A stretch of DNA of 64,000 nt from Actinoplanes philippinensis (lineage in GTDB: Bacteria > Actinomycetota > Actinomycetes > Mycobacteriales > Micromonosporaceae). Shown piece after piece: positions 51,092 through 59,165 of the stretch (position 1 is the first letter of the stretch; each line of letters begins with the position of its first letter). Location of the stretch: the NCBI RefSeq assembly GCF_900113015.1, contig NZ_FONV01000009.1, positions 372,001 through 436,000 on the forward strand. The letters are read 5' to 3'. The notes below the pieces were generated by a model. It was not told the origin of the DNA. It searched no databases and saw only the letters and a program-made list of their open reading frames with translations. The position numbers and the translations under genes were made by a program.

Positions 51092-51883
51092 GTGACGGCG
51101 GACCTGTTCGATGCGACAGCGATGTACGACGAGGACTACCTGCACTTCTTCGCATCACCGGACGACGGTGCCGCGCCGACGCACGGCCCGGTGGTGGGTA
51201 CGGCGTACACCGCCGCGTCCGCCATCGCTGACATCGTCTGGCGGCTGCTGGATCTGCGGCCCGGCATGAGCGTGCTCGATCTGGCCTGTGGCCATGGAGC
51301 GCTGGCCAACATCCTGGCGAGCCGCGGGTGTGCGGTCACCGGCCTCGACTCGTCAGCGGTGTTCCTGGACCGGGCCCGCGCCGACGCCACGGCCATGGGC
51401 GTCGACGTGGACTACGTCCAGGGCGACATGCGACGCCTTCCGGGCTGGACCGGCCGGTTCGACCGCCTGGTCAACTGGACGACGGCCTTCGGCTACTTCG
51501 ACGACCCCACCAACCGCACCGTCCTGGCCGAGATGGCCCGAGTCCTGCGTCCCGGCGGGCTGATGGCGATGGACCTGGACAACCTGCCGAGGTTCCTGGC
51601 GTCGTACACCCCATCGCGGATCACCGCGACCCGGCGCAACGGTGACATGCTCGTCGACCGCCACCACCTCGACCCGCTGACCGGCCGGTTCGAGGTGGAG
51701 CGCACCGTGCTTCGCGACGGTCACGTCCGCCGGCTGACCTTCCTCAAGCGTCTGTTCGGATTTCCCGAACTGCGCGACTGGTGCACGGCCGCGGGCTTCA
51801 CCACCGTTTCCGGGTACGGCGAAGACGCTGAACCACTGACCATCCACCACCATCGGATGATCGTCATCGCACAGGTCCGGTAA
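51092..51883 (+). CDS. class I SAM-dependent methyltransferase
   Basis: Product of 263 residues starting VTADLFDATAMYDEDYLHFFA. The SAM-binding motif I is VLDLACGHGALANILASRG, with the acidic GLDSS loop at the end of the second strand and YVQGDMRRLP for motif II. FPELRDWCTAAGFTTVSGYGEDAEPL is the usual C-terminal strand region. Its substrate is unknown. It is the likely target of the divergent MerR protein. Its last 20 bases overlap the convergent aminotransferase gene. Confidence 0.9.
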   Translation: MTADLFDATAMYDEDYLHFFASPDDGAAPTHGPVVGTAYTAASAIADIVWRLLDLRPGMSVLDLACGHGALANILASRGCAVTGLDSSAVFLDRARADATAMGVDVDYVQGDMRRLPGWTGRFDRLVNWTTAFGYFDDPTNRTVLAEMARVLRPGGLMAMDLDNLPRFLASYTPSRITATRRNGDMLVDRHHLDPLTGRFEVERTVLRDGHVRRLTFLKRLFGFPELRDWCTAAGFTTVSGYGEDAEPLTIHHHRMIVIAQVR

Positions 51884-53054
51884 GGCCGGCGCTGCGCATT
51901 CCGGAGGCGTTCGACGCGTTCGACCCGGTCACCGTGGTCAGGCGGGTCAGGATCTCGGTCAGCACCGCCGGGCTGGTGGCGAAGTTCAGCCGTACCCTCG
52001 ATGCGGTGTTGATCGCCGTGTGCTGGGCGAACTCGGCGCCCGCGCTCAGCTTGACCCGGGCCCGGTCGAGCAGCGTGGCGGCCGGATCCGGGCCGAACCG
52101 GTCGCCGCAGTCCAGCCAGGCCAGATAGGTCGCCTCCGGCGGGCGGTAACCGGCCGCCCACGGCAGTGTCGCGGCCCACTCGGTGACCTGGTCGCGGTTG
52201 GCGGCCAGGGTGGCCAGCAGGCCGTCGAGCCAGTCGTCGGCCTCGGTCCAGGCGGCCACGGTGGCGGCCCGGCCCAGCACGCCGGGCTGACCGAAATAGT
52301 CCAGCGGCATCCGGGACAGGGCGTCGCGGATGCGGCGCGGGCCGAGGTGCGCGACCGCACACCGCAGTCCGGCGATGTTGAAGGCCTTGGTGGCCGAGGT
52401 CGCGGTCACGGTACGGGCCGCGGCCTCGGGACCGAGCGACGCGAACGGCACGTGCCGGTGCGGCGCGAAGACGAGGTCGGCGTGGATCTCGTCGGCCAGG
52501 ACCACCACGTCGTGGTTCGCCGCTTCGCCGGCAAGAGCAGCCAATTCGGTACGGGTGAACACCCGGCCGCTCGGGTTGTGCGGGTTGACCAGAACCAGCA
52601 TCGCGCAGCCCCGCAGATCGGCCGGCCCGTCGCCGGGCAGTGGCAGCGGGACGACCCGGCGCCCGGCGCGGACGATGCTCGCCAGGAACGGCGGATAGGT
52701 CGGCACGTGGACGGCGACGGCGTCGCCGGGCTCGGTGGCGTGCTCGATCATCACCTGCAGGATCTGGATCAGGTCGCTGAACACCCGGGCCTGGCCGGGC
52801 GCGGGCGTCCACCCGTGCCGGGCCGTCATGCGCTGCTCGAACGCGGTGATCACCGGATCGCCGGCCGGCCAGTGCGGATATCCGAAGTCGGCGACCTCGT
52901 GGATCCGCCGCCGGATCACCGGCGCCACCGGGAAGTCCATGTCGGCCACCCAGGCGCCGAGCACGTCCGGCTCGAGCGAGCCCCACTTGACGCCGTACCC
53001 GGCTCGCAGTGCACCGGGGTCCGCGCTCGCGTCGAAGACGCCGCGGGCGCTCAT
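51864..53054 (-). CDS. MalY/PatB-type PLP-dependent aminotransferase (cystathionine beta-lyase-like)
   Basis: Fold-type I PLP enzyme of 396 residues. VKWGSLEPDVLGAWVADMDFPVAPVIRRRI is the MalY/PatB opening. The cofactor region includes LVLVNPHNPSGRVFT, LADEIHADLVF, and the Schiff-base lysine in TATSATKAFNIAGLR. The usual reaction of this group is C-S beta-elimination from cystathionine or cysteine conjugates, and some members are transaminases. ATG 53054 overlaps the stop of the DinB gene (ATGA), so they form an operon. Confidence 0.9.
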   Translation of the reverse strand: MSARGVFDASADPGALRAGYGVKWGSLEPDVLGAWVADMDFPVAPVIRRRIHEVADFGYPHWPAGDPVITAFEQRMTARHGWTPAPGQARVFSDLIQILQVMIEHATEPGDAVAVHVPTYPPFLASIVRAGRRVVPLPLPGDGPADLRGCAMLVLVNPHNPSGRVFTRTELAALAGEAANHDVVVLADEIHADLVFAPHRHVPFASLGPEAAARTVTATSATKAFNIAGLRCAVAHLGPRRIRDALSRMPLDYFGQPGVLGRAATVAAWTEADDWLDGLLATLAANRDQVTEWAATLPWAAGYRPPEATYLAWLDCGDRFGPDPAATLLDRARVKLSAGAEFAQHTAINTASRVRLNFATSPAVLTEILTRLTTVTGSNASNASGMRSAGLTGPVR

Positions 53055-53518
53055 GCCCGCCCGCCGGCGTGGAGGGCGTCGCGCAGGATCTCCATCTGAC
53101 CGTGGTGCTGGGCGAGTTCCTCCAGTACGTGCAGCAGCGCGCCGCCGCGGGTCAGAGGACGGTCCGGACCCTGGAACGACCGGGGTGGCTCGGCTCGCAG
53201 CGGGCCGTCGAGATCCGCGTCCCGGGCGTCGGCGTCGAGCCGTGCACGCAGGGCGCGGACCTCGGCGAGCAGCGGGCCCACCGGTCCGGCGGCGGTGAAC
53301 TCGGCGTCCCGGTCGCGGGCCACGGTCCGGCCGGCGACCAGCGCGCCGGACCAGTAGTCGGCGACTCCCACACAGTGGGTGAGCAGCGCGTACGGCGAAT
53401 TCGCCCCGGGCAGTGCGGGCCGGGCGGTGGCCAGGTCGTCGCCCAGCCCGGCGACGATGCCGGACATCCCGTCGAGCGCTCGCCCGACGAAGTAGAGGTA
53501 GTCGTCCACGGATATCAC
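53051..53518 (-). CDS. DinB/DUF664-like putative metal-binding protein
   Basis: A 155-residue four-helix-bundle protein. SPYALLTHCVGVADYWSG and VLEELAQHHGQMEILRDAL hold the spaced histidines that bind a metal in the DinB/YfiT superfamily, whose members include mycothiol- and bacillithiol-dependent transferases. A thiol-linked role would fit its coupling to a MalY-type C-S lyase gene (inference). Its stop overlaps the aminotransferase start by four bases. Confidence 0.85.
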   Translation of the reverse strand: MISVDDYLYFVGRALDGMSGIVAGLGDDLATARPALPGANSPYALLTHCVGVADYWSGALVAGRTVARDRDAEFTAAGPVGPLLAEVRALRARLDADARDADLDGPLRAEPPRSFQGPDRPLTRGGALLHVLEELAQHHGQMEILRDALHAGGRA

Positions 53519-53540
53519 CAGCAGCCTCCCGCACGTGTTG

Positions 53541-53607
53541 TCACCACCTGAGCCGGTGACGCCACCTGACCTTGCGGGATCCTGGCGTCACCTGTCAAGG
53601 TGGTGAC
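53541..53607. promoter_or_regulatory. inverted repeats between the DinB and CGNR genes
   Basis: GTCACCACCT near 53541-53550 and its exact complement AGGTGGTGAC at 53598-53607 flank a region with further TCACC/GGTGA elements (GCCGGTGACG, GCGTCACCTG). The right arm abuts the GTG start of the CGNR gene. It is probably an autoregulatory operator array; left-arm coordinates are accurate to about one base. Confidence 0.55.
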
Positions 53608-54168
53608 GTGACCTTCGTCTTCGTCGGCGGCAACCTCGCCCTGGACCTGCTCGGCACCCTGAAATGGCGCCGCACCGCCGGCGAGGAGTGCCTGGGATCA
53701 CCCGCCGACGCGGCCCGGTGGGCGGTCGCCTCCGGGACGATGACCAGCGAGCCCCGCTTCTCCCCCACCGACCTGACCGCGCTCCTGGAGTTGCGCGAGG
53801 CGATCTACCGGCTGTTCCGCGCCGCCATGGCGGGCGACCCGCCGCCCCCCGCCGACCTGCGCCTGGTCAACGCGGCCGCGTCCCGGCCGGGCGTGGCGCT
53901 CGAACTCACCCCGGCCGGCACCACCCGCGTCGGTGATGCCACGGCTGTCGCCGCCGAGGTGGCACGGGCGGCCGCCGGACTGCTCGGGGAGATCTTCGCC
54001 GGCGGCGGCCCGCGGCTGCGCGAGTGCGAACGCCCGGCCTGCACCCGCCTGTTCGTCGACCGGTCCCGCGGCGGCACCCGCGCCTGGTGCGGCATGGCCG
54101 AGTGCGGCAACCGGGTCAAGGCCGCCGACTACCGCGCCCGGAAGGCCGCGGCCCGGCGCCCCGGATGA
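53608..54168 (+). CDS. CGNR zinc-finger domain transcriptional regulator
   Basis: Product of 186 residues starting at GTG 53608 directly after an inverted repeat, giving VTFVFVGGNLALDLLGTL, the usual ABATE-type opening. The C-terminal zinc finger (about 140-180) has CERPACTRLFVDRSRGGTRAWCGMAECGNRVKAADYRAR, i.e. two Cys pairs and the CGNR signature before a basic helix. These proteins are putative regulators of nearby genes. The divergent DinB-MalY operon is the probable target. Confidence 0.92.
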   Translation: MTFVFVGGNLALDLLGTLKWRRTAGEECLGSPADAARWAVASGTMTSEPRFSPTDLTALLELREAIYRLFRAAMAGDPPPPADLRLVNAAASRPGVALELTPAGTTRVGDATAVAAEVARAAAGLLGEIFAGGGPRLRECERPACTRLFVDRSRGGTRAWCGMAECGNRVKAADYRARKAAARRPG

Positions 54169-54245
54169 GCCCGCGCCCCCGGCGTCTCCTCTGGACACCC
54201 GCTGTCACCATGGCGGGCACAGTTGAGATGCGGCGCGGGGGCGAC

Positions 54246-54956
54246 ATGCAGATCATCGAGGTGACCGAACTCGGGGTACGGTCGGCGGCAATCCGGCTGC
54301 GACGGCGTGACTCAGCGCTGCAGTTCGTGCTGTATCCGATGGTCCACATCGGGAAGCCCGAGTTCTACACGGCGGTGACCACCCGGCTCAAGCGGGCGGA
54401 CGTCGTCGTGATCGAGGGTGTGGGCGGCGGCCGGCGGAAGCACTCGGTCCTGGTCAGCGCGCTGACGCTCAGCTATTCGGTGCTTCGGTTCAATCGGCGG
54501 ACAAAGCTGGTGGAGCAGAACATCGACTACGCCGCTCTCGGCATTCCGGTGATACACCCGGATGTCAGCTTCGAGGAATTCACGGTCGGCTGGCGGCGCG
54601 TGCCCCTCCTGCACCGGCTGCTGATGTGGTGCGTTCTTCCCTTCGTCGTGGTGACACGCCTGTTCGGCGGCACCCGGATGATCTGGTCACGGTCGATGGA
54701 GCTGAACGACCAGCCGTCGATCGGGGAGGAGGCCCTCGACGACTGGTCGCCACGACTCATGACCGCCCTCGGTGGTGACCGCGACGATCGGCTCCTGTCC
54801 GCGCTCTGCCGTCTGCACGAGGAGCGCAGCGCGGAGAACATCGAGGTCGCGGTCGTCTACGGCGCCGCTCACGTGTCCCCCATCGTGCACGGTCTGGCGA
54901 AACGGTACGGCTACCGGCCACGCTCCGCCGAATGGCTGACCGTCGCCGACCTGTGA
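54246..54956 (+). CDS. TraB/TIKI-like putative protein
   Basis: Product of 236 residues. FVLYPMVHIGKPEFYTAVTTRLKRADVVVIEGVGGG resembles the opening of the TraB/PrgY/TIKI (GumN-like) superfamily, in which GxxHxG and hhhxE residues form a putative metalloprotease site. VVYGAAHVSPIVHGLAKRYGYRP near the C-terminus fits the second GxxH block. There is one possible membrane segment (LLMWCVLPFVVVTRLFG). ATG 54246 is the supported start; the upstream extension is non-coding. The assignment is by motif resemblance only. Confidence 0.6.
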   Translation: MQIIEVTELGVRSAAIRLRRRDSALQFVLYPMVHIGKPEFYTAVTTRLKRADVVVIEGVGGGRRKHSVLVSALTLSYSVLRFNRRTKLVEQNIDYAALGIPVIHPDVSFEEFTVGWRRVPLLHRLLMWCVLPFVVVTRLFGGTRMIWSRSMELNDQPSIGEEALDDWSPRLMTALGGDRDDRLLSALCRLHEERSAENIEVAVVYGAAHVSPIVHGLAKRYGYRPRSAEWLTVADL

Positions 54957-55124
54957 CCCGGCACCCGCCGCCGTACGGCAGTTCCACCGGCTGCGGCACC
55001 GCCAGGTCCCGGTCGGTGCGCGGAAACAACCACCGACAGGGTCGGCCGCGCGGCCGGCTCCGTCTACGCGCTTCGCCACAGCTGTATTGCGGTCGGCAAC
55101 GGACAACCGGCGCCGGCCCGGGGC

Positions 55125-56039
55125 TCACTCCCCCGGCAGCAGCGCCGGGCCGGCCCCCGCGAAGACGGTGTTCGCACCGGTCAGGAACAGCTTCGCGGTC
55201 GCGACGCCCAGACGTCGCACGGTCCGGCCGTCATCGAAGCCCCGATGGTCACAGCCGGAGTAGCGCACCACGACCTCGCCACCGCCGGCCAGCAACACGA
55301 CCACCTCGTCACCGTAGGAGACGTCCGGCGTGCAAGTCCGGGGCTCGTCCGGCCCGCCGCCGACCGGCTCGGCACGGACCGCGTCCAGCGACCGCTGGGC
55401 GGCCGCGCCGTCCAGCCGCAACGACGAGATGATCGATTTGCTGCCCAGCAGCGAGTACCGGCACGCCGACACCGACGTGACCGCGCCCTCGGCGGGCGCC
55501 CGCACCGGCCGGTACGCCGGGTTGTCCGTGATCGGGTGCCGCACCAGGCAACCCTGATGGTCGGCGCCCTCGACCACCCGCACGGTGCCCACGATCTGTT
55601 CCCGCAGGTCCGCCCCCACCTGCACGATCACCGCCACGCCATGCAACCGTACGGTGGTCCGGTCACCGCGCCGCGTCACCCCGTCGGCGGGCTCGCCCAG
55701 CTCCGGCCCCAGGGACACCACCGGCCCGGTGTCGGCGACGTCCACGCTCTCCATACACCCCGCCGCGGTGGAGATCCCGGGGCGGCCCACCACCGGCGGC
55801 GAATCGGCATCCTTTGGCCGCGGCCCGACGCACCACTGGCCCAGCCGCTGGCTGCCGTTGTCGTACCCGAAGTCGGCGGGCACTCCCACCTCGATCCCGC
55901 CGTACGACTCCCATCGCCACCCCGCGGGAAGCGCAGCCGCCGACGGAACCGGCCCCGTGGCAGGCTCCCCGGCGGCCCAGGCACACGCCGCTACCGACAG
56001 CCCCGCCGCCAGCGCCACCGCGATCCCGGGCGCCCTCAT
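55125..56039 (-). CDS. putative lipoprotein of unknown function
   Basis: Predicted product of 304 residues. The N-terminus has a lipoprotein signal peptide (GIAVALAAGLSVAAC, lipobox VAAC at about residue 19). The mature domain (about 40-300) contains six or more cysteines (QWCVGP, AGCMES, QGCLV, SACRYS, RTCTPD, SGCDHRG) and strands such as GIEVGVPADFGYDNG and GDEVVVLLAGGGEVVVRYSGC. It is probably a disulfide-stabilised cell-surface domain. No family is recognised. It is convergent with the TraB-like gene. Confidence 0.78.
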   Translation of the reverse strand: MRAPGIAVALAAGLSVAACAWAAGEPATGPVPSAAALPAGWRWESYGGIEVGVPADFGYDNGSQRLGQWCVGPRPKDADSPPVVGRPGISTAAGCMESVDVADTGPVVSLGPELGEPADGVTRRGDRTTVRLHGVAVIVQVGADLREQIVGTVRVVEGADHQGCLVRHPITDNPAYRPVRAPAEGAVTSVSACRYSLLGSKSIISSLRLDGAAAQRSLDAVRAEPVGGGPDEPRTCTPDVSYGDEVVVLLAGGGEVVVRYSGCDHRGFDDGRTVRRLGVATAKLFLTGANTVFAGAGPALLPGE

Positions 56040-56097
56040 CCGTACAGTCTCGCCCCGCCCGGGCGGGAGAACCGGCGTTCGGTGAAACCGGGCGCCG

Positions 56098-57279
56098 TCA
56101 CCGCAGTTCCACCTTCACGCCCTCCTCGATAAGGAACTGAACCAGGTAGTCGAAGGTGAGAGCGGCCCGCCAGGTGAACCGGTCGTAACCGGGAACCAGA
56201 TGGGCCCGCGCCACCGAGGAGTCGTGCCAGATCAGCCGGAAGCCGGGGGTGGCGCCGCCGTCGCCGGTGGCACACTCGTGCACCCAGAACAAGTCGGTGC
56301 CGAACCAGCCTCCCGGACCGTTGATCGCCTCGCCGAGCGCGCAGTAGAACGCGTCCTCGTCGGTCACATGACGTCCGTCCAGGTGGTACACGGTGCCGGC
56401 GGGCTTGTCGGGCTCGTGTGAGCGGTGCAGCGCGGCGGCCCGCACCCACCGCCGGCGGCCACCGCGGTCGAGGGCCGCCCACAGATGGGGCCGGGTCGGG
56501 CCGCCGGAACGCCACATGTCCCAGAGAGCACGGTCGACGCCGGCCAGCGGCTCCATGATCGGCCCGTCGAGGGTGAGGTCGACGAGGCCGTCTCCGTGGG
56601 CCGACGGACGGGTGGCGACGATCTTTCCCCTCACGTTGTGCTCCCCCGGCATGCTGCTCACCGTGCCGTCGGTACGGACGTGCGCCAACTCGGCCTCGAT
56701 CGAGCCGGTCGGGCCGGGGCGGCAGCCGAGCAACGTGACCGGTGGCCCCGGTGGCCAGGGGTCCGCCCGTTGCCGGAACAGCCCGGTGATGTCACCGCAG
56801 TCACCGGCCCGCTCGTCCGCCCGGTCGTCGATGCCCGTGACGAGCAGCCGGTATCCGAAGGCTTCCGGTGCGGTGGTGCCGTGCCGGTTGTTGTGGCCGT
56901 CGAAGCGGTGACCGGTCAGGTCGACGTCGAGCCGGTCGGAGCCGTCAGCGGCGGGCCGGTGACCGACGAGGCGGACGTCGAGAAGCTCCTCCACGCTGAA
57001 GCCGCACTCGTGGCAGGCGCCGGGATCGCAGGGCTCATCGGCCGGGCGTCCGGGAACGTGCACGGGCTCGACGACGAGGATGCCGAGCCAGTCCGGGCCG
57101 GTGCCGTCGATCGCGGCCCGCAACGGGCCGGTGGGCCGGCAGCCGACCAGCGTGTAGTGCTCGTACACCGGCGGGGCCGGAAACACCCGGTCGGTGAAGA
57201 GACCGTCGATGTCGCTGCACTCGGTGACAGTCTCGCCGGACTCGATGTCGAGCAGGCGCCAGCGGAGGGGAATCGGCAC
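56098..57279 (-). CDS. protein with C-terminal barstar-like domain
   Basis: Product of 393 residues. The first 260 residues hold two related segments, each with a GCRPGPTGS / GCRPTGPLR turn and an acidic GLF strand (DIDGLFTDRVFPAPP; DITGLFRQRADPWPP), suggesting an internal duplication. The C-terminal 110 residues match the barstar family: YHLDGRHVTDEDAFYCALGEAINGPGGWFG, then GFRLIWHDSSVARAHL. Barstar-like domains bind and inhibit ribonucleases, so an immunity role is likely. Cys residues in CDPGACHECGF may bind metal. TAAGCT six bases before the GTG start indicates leaderless expression. Confidence 0.78.
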   Translation of the reverse strand: MPIPLRWRLLDIESGETVTECSDIDGLFTDRVFPAPPVYEHYTLVGCRPTGPLRAAIDGTGPDWLGILVVEPVHVPGRPADEPCDPGACHECGFSVEELLDVRLVGHRPAADGSDRLDVDLTGHRFDGHNNRHGTTAPEAFGYRLLVTGIDDRADERAGDCGDITGLFRQRADPWPPGPPVTLLGCRPGPTGSIEAELAHVRTDGTVSSMPGEHNVRGKIVATRPSAHGDGLVDLTLDGPIMEPLAGVDRALWDMWRSGGPTRPHLWAALDRGGRRRWVRAAALHRSHEPDKPAGTVYHLDGRHVTDEDAFYCALGEAINGPGGWFGTDLFWVHECATGDGGATPGFRLIWHDSSVARAHLVPGYDRFTWRAALTFDYLVQFLIEEGVKVELR

Positions 57280-57285
57280 GACCCG

Positions 57286-57291
57286 AGCTTA
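57286..57291 (-). promoter_or_regulatory. leaderless -10 box (TAAGCT)
   Basis: On the minus strand TAAGCT is six bases before the GTG start at 57279, the same arrangement as in the SUKH cluster. Confidence 0.5.
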
Positions 57292-57308
57292 ACGACCTTG
57301 ACGGCCGC

Positions 57309-58355
57309 CTATAGGTAGTCGAAGAACCGCCAGTACCACGATGCTTCGGCAGACCCGAAAACCCATTGATTCGGGCCCTCGTACGGCATCTTCAGGATGT
57401 GCCCGGGGACGAGCCAGAGCTGCGCCTGCGCTGACACCTGCTCGATGAGGCGGTAATCCTCCTGATGCACCGGCGGCGTCCGGGCGGCATCGGAGGCAGG
57501 CCCCACCCGGTACGGCAGGCAAGCGGTCAGGGCGCCGAAATTGCTGAGAACGACCGCCAGCCCGCTTCCTCGGTCGTACGTGCGGGTGACCTCGGCCGGG
57601 ATCCGGATGACCCCGAAAAAGGCGGCGTCCTCCCGTGGACCCTGCCCTCCGGGCAACGGACAACCGAAGGCCGCGCTCAATCCCTCGGCCAACTGATCGA
57701 ATCGAGTTTGCGTCGTCGCAGGATCGAAGTCGCTCGGGAACTCCAAGCCGACGGCCGAGCCCATTCTCCCCGGCTCGTCCAGGGCACGCAGTATCGACAG
57801 CCAGTCCGTTTCACCTTCCGCCGGCGCATCCGGCGCGATGCCGGCGACATCCTCCGGGAGCCGGGAGGTGCCCGGCTTTTCCTGCTCGGCGTACGGGCTA
57901 CCGCCTCCACGGCGACAGAAGAACTCGGCTCTCCTTACGAGTTCGGCCGGTATGCCACAGAGACGCCCCGGACAGACACCGGCCGCAATCAGCTCATCAC
58001 GCAGTGGCAGCGGCGTATTCGGATGGTGAGCGACGACGTGACGTTTGTGGGTCGTCGCATTCGGGAGTTCGGCTGCCTCCGCTTCCCGGCGGGCCAGAAC
58101 CTCCAGTGCCGCCGCGGGAGCCCGCAGGTGATAGAGAGCCTCATTCCGTACGCCGCGATCCGCATCCTGCAGGAGGATCGCGACGGCATTCGGAGGGGTG
58201 TTCGGGTTCCGGGCGGTCCACAGTCTCACCGGTCGGATCGGGTCGGTCGCCAGTTCCCGTAGGCGCTGCTCCGTCGTATCGATCGACCGGGCTTCATTCA
58301 CCCTGAGGAGCCCGAGCTCGCGCTCAGCAACCGATCGAGTGTGCTGATCCACCAT
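57309..58355 (-). CDS. repeat-containing protein of unknown function beside barstar-domain gene
   Basis: Predicted product of 348 residues. The N-terminal 130 residues contain helical repeats of the leucine-rich-variant type (RLRELATDPIRPVRLWTARNPNTPPNAVAILLQDADRGVRNEALYHL), in which the RNPNTPP turn is diagnostic. The C-terminal 150 residues form a separate domain (GLAVVLSNFGALTACLPYRV, GHILKMPYEGPNQWVFGSAEASWYWRFFDYL) that I do not recognise. It may be an immunity or adaptor protein by analogy with its neighbour, 30 bases downstream on the same strand. The two are probably co-transcribed. Confidence 0.72.
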   Translation of the reverse strand: MVDQHTRSVAERELGLLRVNEARSIDTTEQRLRELATDPIRPVRLWTARNPNTPPNAVAILLQDADRGVRNEALYHLRAPAAALEVLARREAEAAELPNATTHKRHVVAHHPNTPLPLRDELIAAGVCPGRLCGIPAELVRRAEFFCRRGGGSPYAEQEKPGTSRLPEDVAGIAPDAPAEGETDWLSILRALDEPGRMGSAVGLEFPSDFDPATTQTRFDQLAEGLSAAFGCPLPGGQGPREDAAFFGVIRIPAEVTRTYDRGSGLAVVLSNFGALTACLPYRVGPASDAARTPPVHQEDYRLIEQVSAQAQLWLVPGHILKMPYEGPNQWVFGSAEASWYWRFFDYL

Positions 58356-58591
58356 CGCGGCATGGTCTCAGCCGCGGGCCCGCGACGCACCTGCAATTCC
58401 GCTCGCGGCAACCACCCCACCCGGTACGACGAGCAACCACTCCGCAGCCTTCGACCACCGGCCGCCCCAGTCTGTTGAGACTGTGGGGCTCAAGCCCGCA
58501 GCCATCTTTTAGTCCTCGCGGAATGTTGTTACGGCACCCCGCTTCGCGCTTTTACCGTCTCCGCATGGCCATCGGCGAACAGGAGATTGTG

Positions 58592-58909
58592 ATGCGGAAA
58601 GCATTGGCCAAGATCATGGTGGCTGTGGCGGTCGTCGGCGGCGGCGTCCTCACCGCGTCCAGCCCGGCCTCGGCTGCCATCGGTGGTTGCAGTCAGGGCT
58701 ACGGTGGTTTGCACACCACCGGATACCTCGTCTGCTACACGGGAAGTGGTCAGTACCAGGTCCGGGTGACGTGCGACAACGAGAACCCGTTCGGTAGGGA
58801 CTACTACCGGTACGGCGCGTGGGTGCCGGTGACGCAGACCAGCACAGCGGCTTGCAGCAACGGCGACTACGCCTACAACCTCTACACGCGTCTCCTCACC
58901 GACCTGTGA
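58592..58909 (+). CDS. small secreted cysteine-containing protein
   Basis: Predicted product of 105 residues. ATG 58592 follows AGGAG at the right distance; ATG 58565 is an alternative. A signal peptide (MRKALAKIMVAVAVVGGGV, cleavage near ASA-AIG) leaves a mature domain of about 75 residues with four cysteines (GGCSQG, LVCYTG, VTCDNE, AACSNG) and many Tyr and Gly. It is probably an exported disulfide-stabilised beta protein. No family is recognised. Confidence 0.72.
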   Translation: MRKALAKIMVAVAVVGGGVLTASSPASAAIGGCSQGYGGLHTTGYLVCYTGSGQYQVRVTCDNENPFGRDYYRYGAWVPVTQTSTAACSNGDYAYNLYTRLLTDL

Positions 58910-59165
58910 GGCCTGTGCCGATGTCGGCCACAGCCGTTCGCTGATCGCGGCGACCGGCACGATGGCTTCGCAGCGGAACGGCCGGCTTGTCGTACCGGAT
59001 AGCGGCTGCGCGGGTTCACTGAGCCGGTCGAGGCCCTGCAGCAGCTCACCCGGCGCCTCGATGCCGCCTGCGGAAGCGCCGAAGCCATCGCGTCGCCGCC
59101 GTCGGGATGCCGGGAGGGTACGGACCTCAGCCGTCGCCCGCGTGTGCCGGCCGAGCCGCAGCCGG

